64,000 bases of DNA from Bradyrhizobium commune (GCF_015624505.1 NZ_CP061379.1:3100001-3164000); one strand, 5' to 3'; positions 34,291 to 43,692 are shown, numbered from the stretch's first letter. Program-made: numbers and translations. The notes: a model not told the origin generated them from the sequence alone.

Positions 34291-35034
34291 ATGAAGAAGG
34301 CGAGACGTGCACTGCTCGGCAGATCGATGAAGCCGGTCCGGATTGCCTGCATCAACTATGCCGAGGAGACGATCGACGATAAGGAGATGCGCCAGCTCAC
34401 CGCGGCACTGCAGAAATGCTACGACGAGCACTTCCTGCCGGTCTGGGGCTATCCGGTCGATCTCTACATCGCGCGCAAGCCGAAGCCGACCGACTGGCAG
34501 CTCGTCTATTTCGACGACGCCTCGCACAAGAACATGCTCGGGCGTCATGAGCTGACCCATCGCGGCCAGCCGATCTCGAAGATCTTCGTCAAGGCGCTGG
34601 GCGGCGAGCCGATCAGCCTGGCGGCCTCGCACGAGCTGTTCGAGATGGTGCTCGATCCCATGGCCAACCTCTGGGCCGACCAGAACCGGAACACCCAATA
34701 TGCCTACGAGGTCTGCGACGCCGTGGAGGAGGACTCCTTCCGCGTCAGCGGCCTCGAAATGTCGAACTTCGTCTACCCGTCCTGGTTCGAGCCGTTCAAG
34801 CATCCCCGCGGCACCAAATTCGACCATAAGGGAACGCTGAAGGCGCCGTTCTCGATGACTGAGGGCGGCTACGTCATCAAGAAGGTCAACGGGAGGAAGG
34901 TGATCAGGGCGTTCGGGTCGCCCGAAAAGCGGCGGCGATTCGCCAAGGAGGACCGGCGCGGCCATCGCAGCGAGTTTCGCGATCCGCAAGGTGTCCATCA
35001 CCCGGGCCGGCGCGCGTCCAAGCGGCGCGGGTAG
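34291..35034 (+). CDS. Hypothetical protein with SHELFEMVLDP motif (247 aa)
   Basis: The ATG at 34291 gives MKKARRALLGRSMKPVRIAC. The core has YDEHFLPVWGYPVDLYIARK, DWQLVYFDDASHKNMLGRHE, GGEPISLAASHELFEMVLDP and CDAVEEDSFRVSGLEMSNFV, and the C-terminus is Arg/Lys-rich. The HELFE sequence, in a helix followed by DPMANLW, looks like part of a zincin-type site with Glu in place of the second His (H-E-x-x-E), but this is inference and enzymatic activity is unproven. There is no signal peptide. I recall similar proteins in Bradyrhizobium annotated only as hypothetical. Confidence 0.75.
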   Translation: MKKARRALLGRSMKPVRIACINYAEETIDDKEMRQLTAALQKCYDEHFLPVWGYPVDLYIARKPKPTDWQLVYFDDASHKNMLGRHELTHRGQPISKIFVKALGGEPISLAASHELFEMVLDPMANLWADQNRNTQYAYEVCDAVEEDSFRVSGLEMSNFVYPSWFEPFKHPRGTKFDHKGTLKAPFSMTEGGYVIKKVNGRKVIRAFGSPEKRRRFAKEDRRGHRSEFRDPQGVHHPGRRASKRRG

Positions 35035-35092
35035 GACCATGGTGGAGGTCTCCGGGCGCGCCCGCACCCGGAGACCTGCTCTCAGGCTGTGA

Positions 35093-35353
35093 TCAGCGCT
35101 TGGCCTTCTTGGCCTTTTTCTTCTTCTTGGCGGATTTCTTGGGGGCCTTCTTCACGGCCTTCTTGGCTGCCTTCTTCGCGGCCTTTTTGGCTTTCTTCTT
35201 CGAAGCCTTCTTTGCTTTCTTCGGCGCTACTTTCTTGGCCACTTTCTTTGCCGCCTTCTTGGCCTTCTTTGCCGCAGGCTTGGGAGCCATCTTTGGCGGC
35301 TCAGCGGCAGGCATCGGTTCGATCGTCGGCTCAACTACTGTTACATCGTCCAT
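35093..35353 (-). CDS. Histone H1-like Lys/Ala-rich protein (86 aa)
   Basis: After an acidic head (MDDVTVVEPTIEPMPAAEPP) nearly every residue from about 25 to the end is Lys or Ala (KKAKKAAKKVAKK type), with Pro breaks at AAPKPAAKK and KAPKKSAKK. This composition is that of bacterial H1-like/AlgP-type DNA- or RNA-binding tails. The ATG at 35353 has GGGGGAC 5 bases upstream and is preferred to the GTG at 35365. Expected role: non-specific nucleic-acid binding or compaction, by analogy. At DNA level the gene consists of repeated AAG/GCC codons, which makes it prone to length change. It is divergent from no gene directly; photolyase follows on the same strand. Confidence 0.85.
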   Translation of the reverse strand: MDDVTVVEPTIEPMPAAEPPKMAPKPAAKKAKKAAKKVAKKVAPKKAKKASKKKAKKAAKKAAKKAVKKAPKKSAKKKKKAKKAKR

Positions 35354-35419
35354 ATCGTCCCCCACGGTTTGAATGGAGCGATGACGATAGCGGGTTTCAT
35401 AATTGTGTCAAAGCAGCGC

Positions 35420-36841
35420 TCAACCTTTGCGGATCTTTGCGTAGGCGGCGAGCGCGCGCTCGCGCCCTTTGGCGTGACCGACGATCGGCCGCGGATAGGT
35501 CTTGCCGAGCGTCACGCCGGCGCTGGCGAGCTCGATCGGCGTTGCCTGCCATGGCTGGTGGATCAGCTTCGCCGGCAGGTCCTTCAGCTCCGGTACCCAG
35601 CGCCGGACATAGGCGCCATCAGGGTCGAACTTCTCGCCCTGGAGCACCGGATTGAACACGCGGAAATAGGGCGCGGCGTCGGCGCCGCAGCCGGCGACCC
35701 ACTGCCAGTTGGCGGGATTGCTGCCGGCATCTGCGTCGACCAGCGTGTCCCAGAACCAGGCCTCGCCGTCGCGCCAGTCGATCAGCAGGTGCTTGACCAG
35801 GAAGGAGGCGACCACCATCCGGACCCGGTTGTGCATCACGCCGGTGTGCCAGAGCTCGCGCAGGCCGGCATCGACGATCGGGTAGCCGGTGCGGCTGCGC
35901 TGCCAGGCGGCGAGCGCTTTCTTGTCGGTCTTCCAGGGGAAGTCGTCGAAGTTGGTTTGCAGATTCTCGGTCGCGAGGTTGGGGTGGTCGTGGAGCAGGT
36001 GGCGGCAGAATTCGCGCCAGCCGAGCTCGCTCAGGAATTTGTCGATGCCGGCTCCGAGCGCGGGCTCCTCCGCTGCGGAGAACCGCGCGGCGTGCCAGAC
36101 CTGGCGCGGGCTGAGCTCGCCGAAGCGCAAATGCGGTGACAGACCTGAGGTTCCCTCCCGGTCCGGCCGGTCGCGGTCGCCGGCATAACCAGGCGCATTG
36201 TGCTTGAGGAAGTCGCGCAGGCGCGCGCGGGCGGAGGCCTCACCCGGCGTCCAGCTCTCGCGCAGGCCGCCCGCCCAGTCGGGCTTGCTCGGCTCCAGCG
36301 TCCAGCCGTCGAGCGCGTCGCTCTCAATCTTCGGGCCGGGGCGCAGCTCCTTCGGGGCGGGCAGCGGTTTTGGCGGATCGCCCAGCGCCAGCACCCGCCG
36401 CCAGAACGGTGTGAACACGCGCAAGCCGCGGCCTTCCTTATTGCGGATCGCCGCGGGTGGGACGAGCAAGTCGCCGGGAAAACTTTGCGGGTCCATGCCG
36501 AGCTTTGCCAGCGCTGCTTCGAGCTGTTTCTCGACCGCCTGATGCGGGGCCTGAGCGACCGCATTCCAATAGACCGCACGGGCGCCGCTCTCGCGCGCCA
36601 GGTCCGGGATGACCTTGGCCGCAGGTCCCTTCCGCAGGATCAGTGATCCTCCGATCTTGCCAAGGCTGGCACCGAGCGCGCGCAGGGAATGCGCCAGCCA
36701 CCAGCGCACCGCGCCGCCCGGCGTCCGTCCAGCCGTCTCGTCGAGGACATAGAGGCAAATGAGCGACGCACCGGTTGTCGCGGCGGCGTGGAGGGCGGGG
36801 TGGTCGGACAGGCGGAGATCGTCGCGGAACCAGACGATCAC
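35420..36841 (-). CDS. phrB: Deoxyribodipyrimidine photolyase (473 aa)
   Basis: The N-terminal alpha/beta domain opens [16 protein letters not shown] (antenna cofactor domain), and the C-terminal helical FAD domain has [20 protein letters not shown] (about residues 232-251), [33 protein letters not shown] and the conserved [20 protein letters not shown]. It repairs cyclobutane pyrimidine dimers in DNA with blue light and FADH. The GTG at 36841 is taken as start; the frame is open about 15 codons upstream without an ATG, so a non-standard start slightly upstream is possible. Length matches class I CPD photolyases. Confidence 0.93.
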   Translation of the reverse strand: MIVWFRDDLRLSDHPALHAAATTGASLICLYVLDETAGRTPGGAVRWWLAHSLRALGASLGKIGGSLILRKGPAAKVIPDLARESGARAVYWNAVAQAPHQAVEKQLEAALAKLGMDPQSFPGDLLVPPAAIRNKEGRGLRVFTPFWRRVLALGDPPKPLPAPKELRPGPKIESDALDGWTLEPSKPDWAGGLRESWTPGEASARARLRDFLKHNAPGYAGDRDRPDREGTSGLSPHLRFGELSPRQVWHAARFSAAEEPALGAGIDKFLSELGWREFCRHLLHDHPNLATENLQTNFDDFPWKTDKKALAAWQRSRTGYPIVDAGLRELWHTGVMHNRVRMVVASFLVKHLLIDWRDGEAWFWDTLVDADAGSNPANWQWVAGCGADAAPYFRVFNPVLQGEKFDPDGAYVRRWVPELKDLPAKLIHQPWQATPIELASAGVTLGKTYPRPIVGHAKGRERALAAYAKIRKG

Positions 36842-36980
36842 AGGCGGCGGGCTTGGCGTAGTCAGGGGTGTCCTCGTTTACGATTTGGAAAGCATGTCGC
36901 GGGCGGCAGTGTGAACCATCGTTAATGGGGTCGTAAGCCGATTGCACGAATATGCAGGAATTACGGGGGTGGTTCCATTC

Positions 36981-38711
36981 ATGTCCAGGCTTTTGACCGG
37001 GAAGTTCTTGCCGCAATTCAAGCTGGGCACCAAGGCGGTTCTGTGCGCCGTGCTGCTGATTGCCGTGAACACGGCGCTCGTGGTCGGTGCCGGCTATTGG
37101 TCGCTGACCACTGCCGTCAATGAGCGCGCGCTGCGCGACATCGAGGTCAATCTGCGCACGCTGGCGCTCGCCTTTGCCGAGATCGTCCCCGACGTCAGGA
37201 TCACGATGAAGGATGGCTCGGTGACGCGCGCCGAGATTCCCAAGATGCCCGAATTCAAGGATCACACCATCGTCGATCGCGCTGTGTCCTATGTCGGGGG
37301 CAATGCGACTCTGTTCGTGTTCGATGAGGCAAGCGGGCAGTTCGTCCGCCGCTCGACCAATGTGAAGAAGGAAAATGGCGACCGTGCCGTCAGCACCCAG
37401 CTTGCCGCTGACCATCCGGCACAGGCCGGCTTGCGCCGTGGCGACGCTTATAAGGGGCCAGCCACGCTGTTCGGCAAGTCCTTCATGACGGCTTATTTCC
37501 CGATCGCGGATGCGAGCGGCAAGGTCGCCGGCATTCTCTATGTTGGCATCCCCATGGCGCAATATGAGAGCATGCTGGCCCAGGCGATCGAGAGCATGGC
37601 CATCGCAGCCGGCGTTGCCGCACTGCTCGTCCTGGTTCTCACCTTGCTGATCGTGCGCCGCGTTACCAGGCCGCTGACCTCGGTCACGCGCTCGCTGACG
37701 GCGCTCGCCAACGGCCAGAGCGACGTCGCGATCGAATGCGAGGACCGCGCCGACGAGATCGGCGAGATCGCCCGCACCGTTGCAGTATTCAAGAGCAATT
37801 CGCTGGAGCGGGCGCGCATGCGCAGCGAGCAGGCGGCCGCAACGGCCGCTGCCGCCGAGCAGCGCAAGTCCGAGCTGCGCAACTTCGTCGAGGAGTTCCG
37901 CGGCAGTGTCGGCGGCATCCTGGACAAGGTGCTGGAGTCCTCCGGCGAGTTCGAGCGCGTGGCGCGGCAATTGACCGACACGGCGCGGTCCACCGCCGAT
38001 CTGTCGGCGCAGTCGGCCGGCGCCTCCGAGAGCGCCTCAGACCACGTGCGGTCGGCGGCGTCAGCCTCCGACGAGCTGTCCCAGTCGATTTCGGAGATCA
38101 CCCGCCGGGTGCAGGATTCCAACGCGATCTCGGCCGAGGCGGTGCAACAGGCCGAGGCGACCGACCAGCGCATGGCGCAGCTCTCCGAGGCGGGCTCCCG
38201 CATCGGCGACGTCGTCAAGCTGATCACCTCGATTGCCGAGCAGACCAACCTCCTTGCCCTGAACGCCACCATCGAGGCCGCGCGCGCCGGCGATGCGGGC
38301 CGGGGCTTTGCCGTGGTGGCGCAGGAGGTCAAGACGCTGGCCGGTCAGACCGCCAAGGCGACCGAGGAGATTTCGAACCAGATCGCCAGCATGCAGCTTG
38401 CGACCCAGGAGTCGGTCACCGCCATCAAGGCGATCGGCCAGACCATCGAGCGTATCAGCGGCATTGCAAGCTCGATTTCGGCTGCGGTCGAGCAGCAGCG
38501 GAGCGCGACCCAGAACATCGCGGCCAGCGTCCGGGCCGCGGCCTCCGGCACAGCCGACGTTGCCGTCAATGTCCGTCATGCGGCCAAGGGTGCGAGCGAG
38601 ACCGGTGAGACCTCGAGCCGGATGTTTGCCTCGGCCCAGGCGCTGTCGGGCGAGAGCCTGCATCTGAAGGCCGAGGTCGACAGCTTCCTCGACCGCGTCC
38701 GAGCGGCTTGA
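36981..38711 (+). CDS. Methyl-accepting chemotaxis protein with Cache domain (576 aa)
   Basis: Order: short cytoplasmic start ([20 protein letters not shown]), TM1 (about 17-39), periplasmic single Cache domain (40-190, with [19 protein letters not shown] and [20 protein letters not shown]), TM2 (about 202-222), HAMP (222-275), and the signalling helices with the conserved tip [20 protein letters not shown] (near 433). The Cache part resembles the Cache_3/Cache_2 type, which binds small carboxylates or similar ligands. It feeds CheA/CheW. ATG 36981 gives a normal N-terminus; the frame begins 13 codons earlier. No other chemotaxis gene is near, so it is an orphan receptor. Confidence 0.94.
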   Translation: MSRLLTGKFLPQFKLGTKAVLCAVLLIAVNTALVVGAGYWSLTTAVNERALRDIEVNLRTLALAFAEIVPDVRITMKDGSVTRAEIPKMPEFKDHTIVDRAVSYVGGNATLFVFDEASGQFVRRSTNVKKENGDRAVSTQLAADHPAQAGLRRGDAYKGPATLFGKSFMTAYFPIADASGKVAGILYVGIPMAQYESMLAQAIESMAIAAGVAALLVLVLTLLIVRRVTRPLTSVTRSLTALANGQSDVAIECEDRADEIGEIARTVAVFKSNSLERARMRSEQAAATAAAAEQRKSELRNFVEEFRGSVGGILDKVLESSGEFERVARQLTDTARSTADLSAQSAGASESASDHVRSAASASDELSQSISEITRRVQDSNAISAEAVQQAEATDQRMAQLSEAGSRIGDVVKLITSIAEQTNLLALNATIEAARAGDAGRGFAVVAQEVKTLAGQTAKATEEISNQIASMQLATQESVTAIKAIGQTIERISGIASSISAAVEQQRSATQNIAASVRAAASGTADVAVNVRHAAKGASETGETSSRMFASAQALSGESLHLKAEVDSFLDRVRAA

Positions 38712-38804
38712 TCTCGAATTGGCCGGCTGAAACCATCGGCCCGCCGTGACGTAACTGACGGCATCATGGGACTGCCTGCGCCATCGCGGGCAGGGAGGCC
38801 GCCA

Positions 38805-39200
38805 GTGAACCGCATTGCCGTCCTGTATGTCGCAACCCTGATCGTGCTGATGGGGCTGGACTTCCTGTTCCTCGGGCTGATCGCCAAGGGCTTTTTCACC
38901 GCGCAAGTCGGCGACATGCTGGGCGAGCCGAAGCCGGTGCCGGCGATCGTATTCTATCTGCTCTATGTCGTCGGCGTGCTGACCTTCGTCAGCGGTGGTT
39001 CGGCTGCGACCTGGGAGTCGACGCTCGCTTTCGGCGCGCTGTTCGGGCTGTTCTGTTACGCGACGTTCGACCTGACCGCGCTGGCGCTGCTCAAGCACTG
39101 GAGCTGGCCGGTGGCGTTGGTCGATGTCGGCTGGGGCGCGGTGGTGACCGCGGTCTCGTCGACCGCGGGTCTGTTGGTGGCGAACCGGCTGACCGCGTAA
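38805..39200 (+). CDS. DUF2177 family membrane protein (131 aa)
   Basis: A GTG start at 38805 is well supported by AGGGAGG six bases upstream; the product then starts VNRIAVLYVATLIVLMGLDF. Four membrane helices carry the DUF2177 marks LDFLFLGLIAKGFF, GALFGLFCYATFDLTALALL and WPVALVDVGWGAVVTA. Family function is unknown; members are inner-membrane proteins of about 130 residues. The gene is 93 bp downstream of the chemoreceptor and convergent with the peroxiredoxin gene, whose stop is 4 bp away. Confidence 0.9.
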   Translation: MNRIAVLYVATLIVLMGLDFLFLGLIAKGFFTAQVGDMLGEPKPVPAIVFYLLYVVGVLTFVSGGSAATWESTLAFGALFGLFCYATFDLTALALLKHWSWPVALVDVGWGAVVTAVSSTAGLLVANRLTA

Positions 39201-39204
39201 GCCG

Positions 39205-39864
39205 TCACTTCGGCTGCGGCACGATCCGGATATAGGGCTTCGGCTCTTTCCAGCCCTGCGGATAGATCGTCTTGGCCTCGTCGTTGGAGACCGAGCCCGC
39301 GATGATGACGTCCTCGCCCTGCTTCCAGTCGGCCGGCGTCGCGACGCGGTGCTTCGCGGTCATTTGAAGTGAGTCGATGACGCGCAGGATCTCCTGAAAA
39401 TTCCGGCCTGTGGTCATCGGATAGACCAGCACCAGCTTGATCTTCTTGTCGGGCCCGATGACGAAGACGTTGCGGACGGTCTGGTTATCGGCCGGCGTCC
39501 GGGTGAGGGGATCGCCCGAGGTCGAGGCCGGCAGCATGCCGTACAGCTTCGAGACGTTGAAATCGGTGTCGCCGATCATCGGGTAGTTCGGGGCCGCACC
39601 TTGGGTCTCCTTGATGTCCTCCGACCATTTGGCATGACGGTCGACCGGATCGACCGAGAGGCCCATCAGCTTGACGCCGCGCCTGTCGAATTCCGGCTTC
39701 AGCCGGGCCAGGGTGCCGAGCTCGGTCGTACAAACCGGCGTGAAGTCCTTGGGGTGGGAAAACAGCAGCGCCCAGCTGTTGCCGATCCAGTCGTGGAACT
39801 TGATCTTCCCTTCGGTGGTCTCGGCTTCGAAGTCGGGCGCGGTGGTGCCGATCGGAAGTGTCAT
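39205..39864 (-). CDS. 1-Cys peroxiredoxin, Prx6 type (219 aa)
   Basis: The peroxidatic motif SHPKDFTPVCTTELG (Cys near residue 47) lies in a thioredoxin-like fold, followed by the Prx6-specific C-terminal domain (MTTGRNFQEILRVIDSLQMT and TPADWKQGEDVIIAGSVSND). No resolving Cys is seen, so it belongs to the 1-Cys group that reduces H2O2 and alkyl or lipid hydroperoxides with an external thiol. It is cytoplasmic. The ATG at 39864 begins MTLPIGTTAPDFEAETTEGK. It stands alone, convergent with the DUF2177 gene, with a 381-bp upstream region that should hold its promoter. Confidence 0.95.
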   Translation of the reverse strand: MTLPIGTTAPDFEAETTEGKIKFHDWIGNSWALLFSHPKDFTPVCTTELGTLARLKPEFDRRGVKLMGLSVDPVDRHAKWSEDIKETQGAAPNYPMIGDTDFNVSKLYGMLPASTSGDPLTRTPADNQTVRNVFVIGPDKKIKLVLVYPMTTGRNFQEILRVIDSLQMTAKHRVATPADWKQGEDVIIAGSVSNDEAKTIYPQGWKEPKPYIRIVPQPK

Positions 39865-40245
39865 GGTTCTACCTCATCGCATTGAATTTACTTCTGAATT
39901 TGGTTCGGCCGTCGCGACCCAGTATAGGGTGTCGCCGATCCCAAGTGAACTGGTTCAAGTAAAATGTGAATTCCTTCCCTGAAGGGCCGATTTCCTGGCA
40001 CCTTTCTGTTACAGGGGCGCCTGCGGCGAAATATCTCCACCGGAACTCAACGGGATGGATTGCCCCGATAAAGCCTTTTATGACCCGCATCACGCTCGCC
40101 CGACGTTTGATGGAACCGGAATGGTCCTGATAGCGACCAATTGGCAACCATCGAGAAAAGTCGCGATCCCCGTACCGAATCATTAACCACCCCTTTACGC
40201 CCGCATGGAAATGCTGGTCGATCAGAAGAAATCTGGAAGTGAACT
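39865..40245. other. 381-bp divergent promoter region
   Basis: The gap lies between the divergent peroxiredoxin and 190-aa hypothetical genes. I see no RNA or repeat. A 104-residue open frame on the minus strand (39869-40183) lacks a ribosome site and family features and runs into the peroxiredoxin upstream region. Two promoters are expected. GGAAG 9 bases before the ATG at 40246 is the ribosome site of the right-hand gene. Confidence 0.5.
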
Positions 40246-40818
40246 ATGTCCGCCGCACTGCCGAAGTCTGTTGAGTTGTCGTCCCTCGAACCGTCCTGCC
40301 GCGATACCGCGGCTCATGCCCTCTCCATCGTGCGTGACGGTGTGATCACGGGCGAAGGCCCGACCACCAAGGGCCGCGTGCACTTTTCCCGCTCCATCGA
40401 TGCCGATGACACCGCCTGGTGCGCCCGCATCCTGACGGCAGTCGCCGTCAACGACCAGCCGGTCAGCCGCTCCGAGGCTGAGGCGCTGTTCGAGATCAAC
40501 GAGGCCGCAACCGAGCGCACCGATGGTGGCCGGTTCGACGACTTGCTGGCCAAGGCTGTCGCCCACTACGCTGCGAGCGCCTCGGGTCTGAAGGTTCCGG
40601 CGCGCAGCGTTGCGCTCGCCCAGGACACCGACATCGAGAGCTGGGCGCCGTCCTATGCCTCCAAGGTCAACAGCGAGATGCTGGAGTGGATTGCCGGCCA
40701 GATGCGCGGCAAGCGCCAGAACAACCGTCGCCTGATGGCGATGGTGGCGACCTTCCTGGGCGCCACCGCGCTGCCTCTGGCGGGCCAGCTGCCGAACGTG
40801 TTCGACATTGGCATGTAA
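40246..40818 (+). CDS. Hypothetical protein (190 aa) with C-terminal hydrophobic segment
   Basis: The protein starts MSAALPKSVELSSLEPSCRD and has a mixed helical body (GRVHFSRSIDADDTAWCARI, VSRSEAEALFEINEAATERT, FDDLLAKAVAHYAASASG), a basic patch (GQMRGKRQNNRRL) and one hydrophobic stretch near the end (MAMVATFLGATALPLAGQL), followed by FDIGM. The tail could anchor it in the inner membrane with the bulk in the cytoplasm. I do not recognise the family, though TerB-like helical proteins have a comparable size. It is followed by two stem-loops with a T-run, so it is a monocistronic gene with a defined end. Confidence 0.78.
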   Translation: MSAALPKSVELSSLEPSCRDTAAHALSIVRDGVITGEGPTTKGRVHFSRSIDADDTAWCARILTAVAVNDQPVSRSEAEALFEINEAATERTDGGRFDDLLAKAVAHYAASASGLKVPARSVALAQDTDIESWAPSYASKVNSEMLEWIAGQMRGKRQNNRRLMAMVATFLGATALPLAGQLPNVFDIGM

Positions 40819-40834
40819 TTTCGAGACTTGAGAT

Positions 40835-40893
40835 TTTCGCGCCCCTTGCGGGGCGCGAAAGCAGCGGCGGGGTTATTTCCCCGCCGTTTTTTT
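40835..40893 (+). terminator. Tandem stem-loops with T-run
   Basis: First stem TTTCGCGCCCC / GGGGCGCGAAA (40835-40860, loop TTGC), second CGGCGGGG / CCCCGCCG (40865-40886) followed by seven T (40887-40893). The second is a classical rho-independent terminator for the 190-aa gene; it covers the last codons of the convergent phosphodiesterase gene. Confidence 0.9.
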
Positions 40894-42729
40894 GTTGCCG
40901 GCGTCAGGCTCCAGGCCCAGCGTACGGCCGACGAAACCGGCGGCGTCGAAATAGCGCTGGCTGCCGACGCGCTGGACGTTGAGCACGGTCTGGAGACCGT
41001 TCTCGGACATCTTCGACTTCTCGACCGCCTTGTAGGCCTTCGGCACGATGCCGTTGGGCAGTGCTTCCGACATCACGCGGCCGACCAGGCCGCCATTCTC
41101 CGAGCCGCGCAGGCCCATCAGCTGGGCCGCGGTCATGCCGACATCGGCATTGCTGACCGGCAGCTCGTCGACGAAGCCGGCTTTGAAGTCCGGACCGATC
41201 GCCGCCATGAAGTTATAGGTGTCGCCGCGGCTGAAGCTGCCATGCATGCCCTGGCCCTGACGCAGCACGGTATCGGCCACCTGCACCGAACAGTTGGTCG
41301 GCGCCTCGCCGCACTCGCTGGCATAGGAGCGGAAGTTGACGACGATCGCCGGCGTCGGGGTTGCAGCCTTGCCGCGCAGATTGATGCTCGACAGCGGCAG
41401 CGTGCCGGGGAAGCGGCCGAGGGTGTCGTCGACGAACAGGCCCGAGATGTAGTCCTGCTCGAGCAGCGCCTTGACGGTCTTGGCCGCCAGCTTCTTGTCC
41501 TTGTTCGGTAGATAGATCAGGTCCGAGCCGCCATTGGTGGCGATGACGAGGTCGGGCTTGGTCGGATCCTTGCCGAGCACGCCGTTGCCGGCCTTCGGAT
41601 GGGCGTTGCCGGTGATGGCGGCGTTCTTGTCGTTGGGGTCGAACAGCGGCAGGTCGAGCGCCTTGGCAAGATCGAGCGCCAGGAAGCCCATCGGCAGGAA
41701 ATCCTTCGGCGTGTCGTCATAGCTGACCTTGGCCGAGGGGCTGGTCTTGCTCTCCTTGGAGATGGTGGAGAAGCCGTGGTCGGCCTGGATCATGATATTG
41801 GTGTTGGCGGCGAGGCCGAGATCGTCGAGTGCCTTGCGGATCTGGGCGAGGTTGTTGTCGACGTTCTTGATGCTCGCCATCGTGCTCGGGCCGTTGATGC
41901 CCGGCATGATCTGGTTGAGGCTGTCGCCCTGGTTATGCTGGGTGCCGTCCGGGTCGCGCGACCAGAACACCAGCACGAACGGCTTGTTGCGCGCCTTGAA
42001 CATCGGCAACACCACCTTGGTGGCGACGTCGGCGAAATAAGCCTGCTGGGTGACGTTGGCGGTGGTGGTGCCGGGCGTCTTGGCGTCGCCGGCCTTGCCG
42101 TTGTCGCCGCGGCCGGGGGCGGCCAGCGCGAGGCCCGCCTTGGTCAGTGCATCCTTCATCTCGTCCGACAGCGCCACGCCGGCCTTGCCACCGGTCGAGT
42201 CGTCGATGACGATCGAATGCTGGCCCGGCTTCTCGGGCTTGTCGGTGTGGTCCCACTGGTAGGTCGGGCCGACCTTGCCGATCGCCGCCGTGCTGAGGCC
42301 CTTGTCGCGGGCCATCTTCAAAACGGTCTCTTCGTTGAGATAGTCGCCCTTGAAATGCTCGTCGATGTCGCCGAGCACGGCATCGTTCTCGATGAAGGGG
42401 ACGACGGTGTCGCCGGCGGGCACCGAGGTGTAGTTGGTCCAGATCGTGTTGGAGAACACGCCGGTGTCGCCGAGATAATGGCCGGTCGACATCGCCGAGC
42501 CGTTGGCCATGGTGAAGGTCGGGAACAGCGAGTGCGAGTTCTTGAAATTGATGCCCTTGTCGCGGACCTCGGCCATCGCCGGTGCGCTCTCGGGAGTGAC
42601 CTTCAGCGAACGCAGCCCGTCGGGGATGAACAGGATCAGGTTGCGGGGGGTGTTGTTGTTCTGGGCGGAGGCAAGTCCGGTGGACAGCACTGTCAGTCCG
42701 GCGGACAGCAACACCAATGAGCGGCGCAT
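40873..42729 (-). CDS. Alkaline phosphatase superfamily / type I phosphodiesterase, secreted (618 aa)
   Basis: A signal peptide (MRRSLVLLSAGLTVLSTGLA, cleavage near ASA-Q) leads to an AlkP-fold enzyme: NLILFIPDGLRSLKV (first metal Asp), the nucleophile segment HSLFPTFTMANGSAMSTGH (Thr), FWSRDPDGTQHNQGDSLN, the second metal set NTNIMIQADHGFST (Asp-His), and a final His in GMHGSFSRGDTYNF. These match type I nucleotide pyrophosphatase/phosphodiesterases, which act in the periplasm on phosphodiesters or phosphate esters. The C-terminal part (DAAGFVGRTLGLEPD) is an extension. The ATG at 42729 is supported by GGAGAGATCG. Convergent with the 190-aa gene. Confidence 0.92.
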   Translation of the reverse strand: MRRSLVLLSAGLTVLSTGLASAQNNNTPRNLILFIPDGLRSLKVTPESAPAMAEVRDKGINFKNSHSLFPTFTMANGSAMSTGHYLGDTGVFSNTIWTNYTSVPAGDTVVPFIENDAVLGDIDEHFKGDYLNEETVLKMARDKGLSTAAIGKVGPTYQWDHTDKPEKPGQHSIVIDDSTGGKAGVALSDEMKDALTKAGLALAAPGRGDNGKAGDAKTPGTTTANVTQQAYFADVATKVVLPMFKARNKPFVLVFWSRDPDGTQHNQGDSLNQIMPGINGPSTMASIKNVDNNLAQIRKALDDLGLAANTNIMIQADHGFSTISKESKTSPSAKVSYDDTPKDFLPMGFLALDLAKALDLPLFDPNDKNAAITGNAHPKAGNGVLGKDPTKPDLVIATNGGSDLIYLPNKDKKLAAKTVKALLEQDYISGLFVDDTLGRFPGTLPLSSINLRGKAATPTPAIVVNFRSYASECGEAPTNCSVQVADTVLRQGQGMHGSFSRGDTYNFMAAIGPDFKAGFVDELPVSNADVGMTAAQLMGLRGSENGGLVGRVMSEALPNGIVPKAYKAVEKSKMSENGLQTVLNVQRVGSQRYFDAAGFVGRTLGLEPDAGNKKTAGK

Positions 42730-42988
42730 CGATCTCTCCTAACGGTGAGGCGGCTTGAGCGGCCGACGCGGCCGCCGTCTTCGTTTAGTTTTGCTGTATG
42801 ACAGTTTTGTTACAAGGGTGAATGACCCTGCAAAGATCGATGAGAGGAGACTTCGAAGTCACGGACTCGTCATGGCTGAGCTGAGTCCGGTGCACGAGAT
42901 CGTCGTTGAGCAACAGACACGCCTTCGCATCCTCGCGGCGCGTTTCGCCCGAGCTTTGCTTCGCCGGCTCACCCTCAACTGAAAGAGG

Positions 42989-43103
42989 GCGCAGGGAAGG
43001 CCGGGAGCCGGCTGGCTCCCATTGACCGCTATGCAAGAAGCAGATTGCGCTACTCGGCACAGCGGGTAACAGGGCAACCGGAGCATCCCGGCCTTCCCTG
43101 CGC
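42989..43103. other. Long inverted repeat, candidate structured RNA or mobile element end
   Basis: Arms GCGCAGGGAAGGCCGGG (42989-43005) and CCCGGCCTTCCCTGCGC (43087-43103) are perfect over 17 bp and enclose 81 nt that can fold further (AGCCGGCTGGCT). Such pairing is far from chance in non-coding DNA. It lies in the gene-free block; no transposase is near. Confidence 0.7.
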
Positions 43104-43517
43104 GATGGTTGGAACGGCTTATGTCGTGATCTCCCCGGGGAGCGATGCACTATTGCCCCCGTCGCCTTGCGGATGACTGACATGCCGGCCCGGTCGGGCC
43201 ACACACATCACCGCAAGGCTTGACGCTCAGACCCCGGGCGTCAGGACCACACGATTTTGCCGTACGCGAGCCGCACCGGTCGTTTGCGCGACGGCCTCGC
43301 TCACGGTTGCCCGCCCTGCAAAGCCCGTCGCGCCGATGTGACCCACGTCCACCGCCGCCCGGCCCGCGTTCGTGACGATCGCGATACGCCCCTCTTCCTT
43401 GGGCCGGAGTGAGGCGACACATACGCCGTTTCCGAATTTCGGTAAAGTGGAATATTTTTGTGAGCGTGGATTGACCGAGCCTTGGCGTGTTTTGCCTGAC
43501 GGGCAGCACAAGGTCTC

Positions 43518-43602
43518 GTAGCCTGGATGGAGCGCAGCGTAATCCGGGATCGCATCCGCGGATGTAAACGTCCCGGATTGCGCTGCGCTCCATCCGGGCT
43601 AC
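43518..43602. repeat. Palindromic repeat with GTAGCCTGGATGGAGCGCAG arms
   Basis: GTAGCCTGGATGGAGCGCAG (43518-43537) is mirrored, with one mismatch, by CTGCGCTCCATCCGGGCTAC; ATCCGGGA and TCCCGGAT pair inside. A repeat family different from the one at 43620, which follows it by 17 bases. Confidence 0.85.
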
Positions 43603-43619
43603 GGGCTACGGGGAGGCTA

Positions 43620-43692
43620 TTGCGAGCGCACGAAGCAATCCAGAATCCCTCAGCGGAAAGACTCTGGATTGCTTCGCTGCGCTCGCAACGAC
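43620..43692. repeat. Palindromic repeat, ATTGCTTCGCTGCGCTCGCAA family copy 2
   Basis: TTGCGAGCGCACGAAGCAAT and CCAGA at the left are mirrored by TCTGG, ATTGCTTCG and CTGCGCTCGCAA at the right, with a short centre. Same family as 8311-8397 and 56302-56382; the tandem placement with the 43518 element makes a compound repeat. Confidence 0.85.

Noticed and set aside
42785..43204. A 139-residue minus-strand frame in the gene-free block
   Set aside because: It covers the long inverted repeat, has a composition typical of spurious products from dispersed elements, and lacks a ribosome site.
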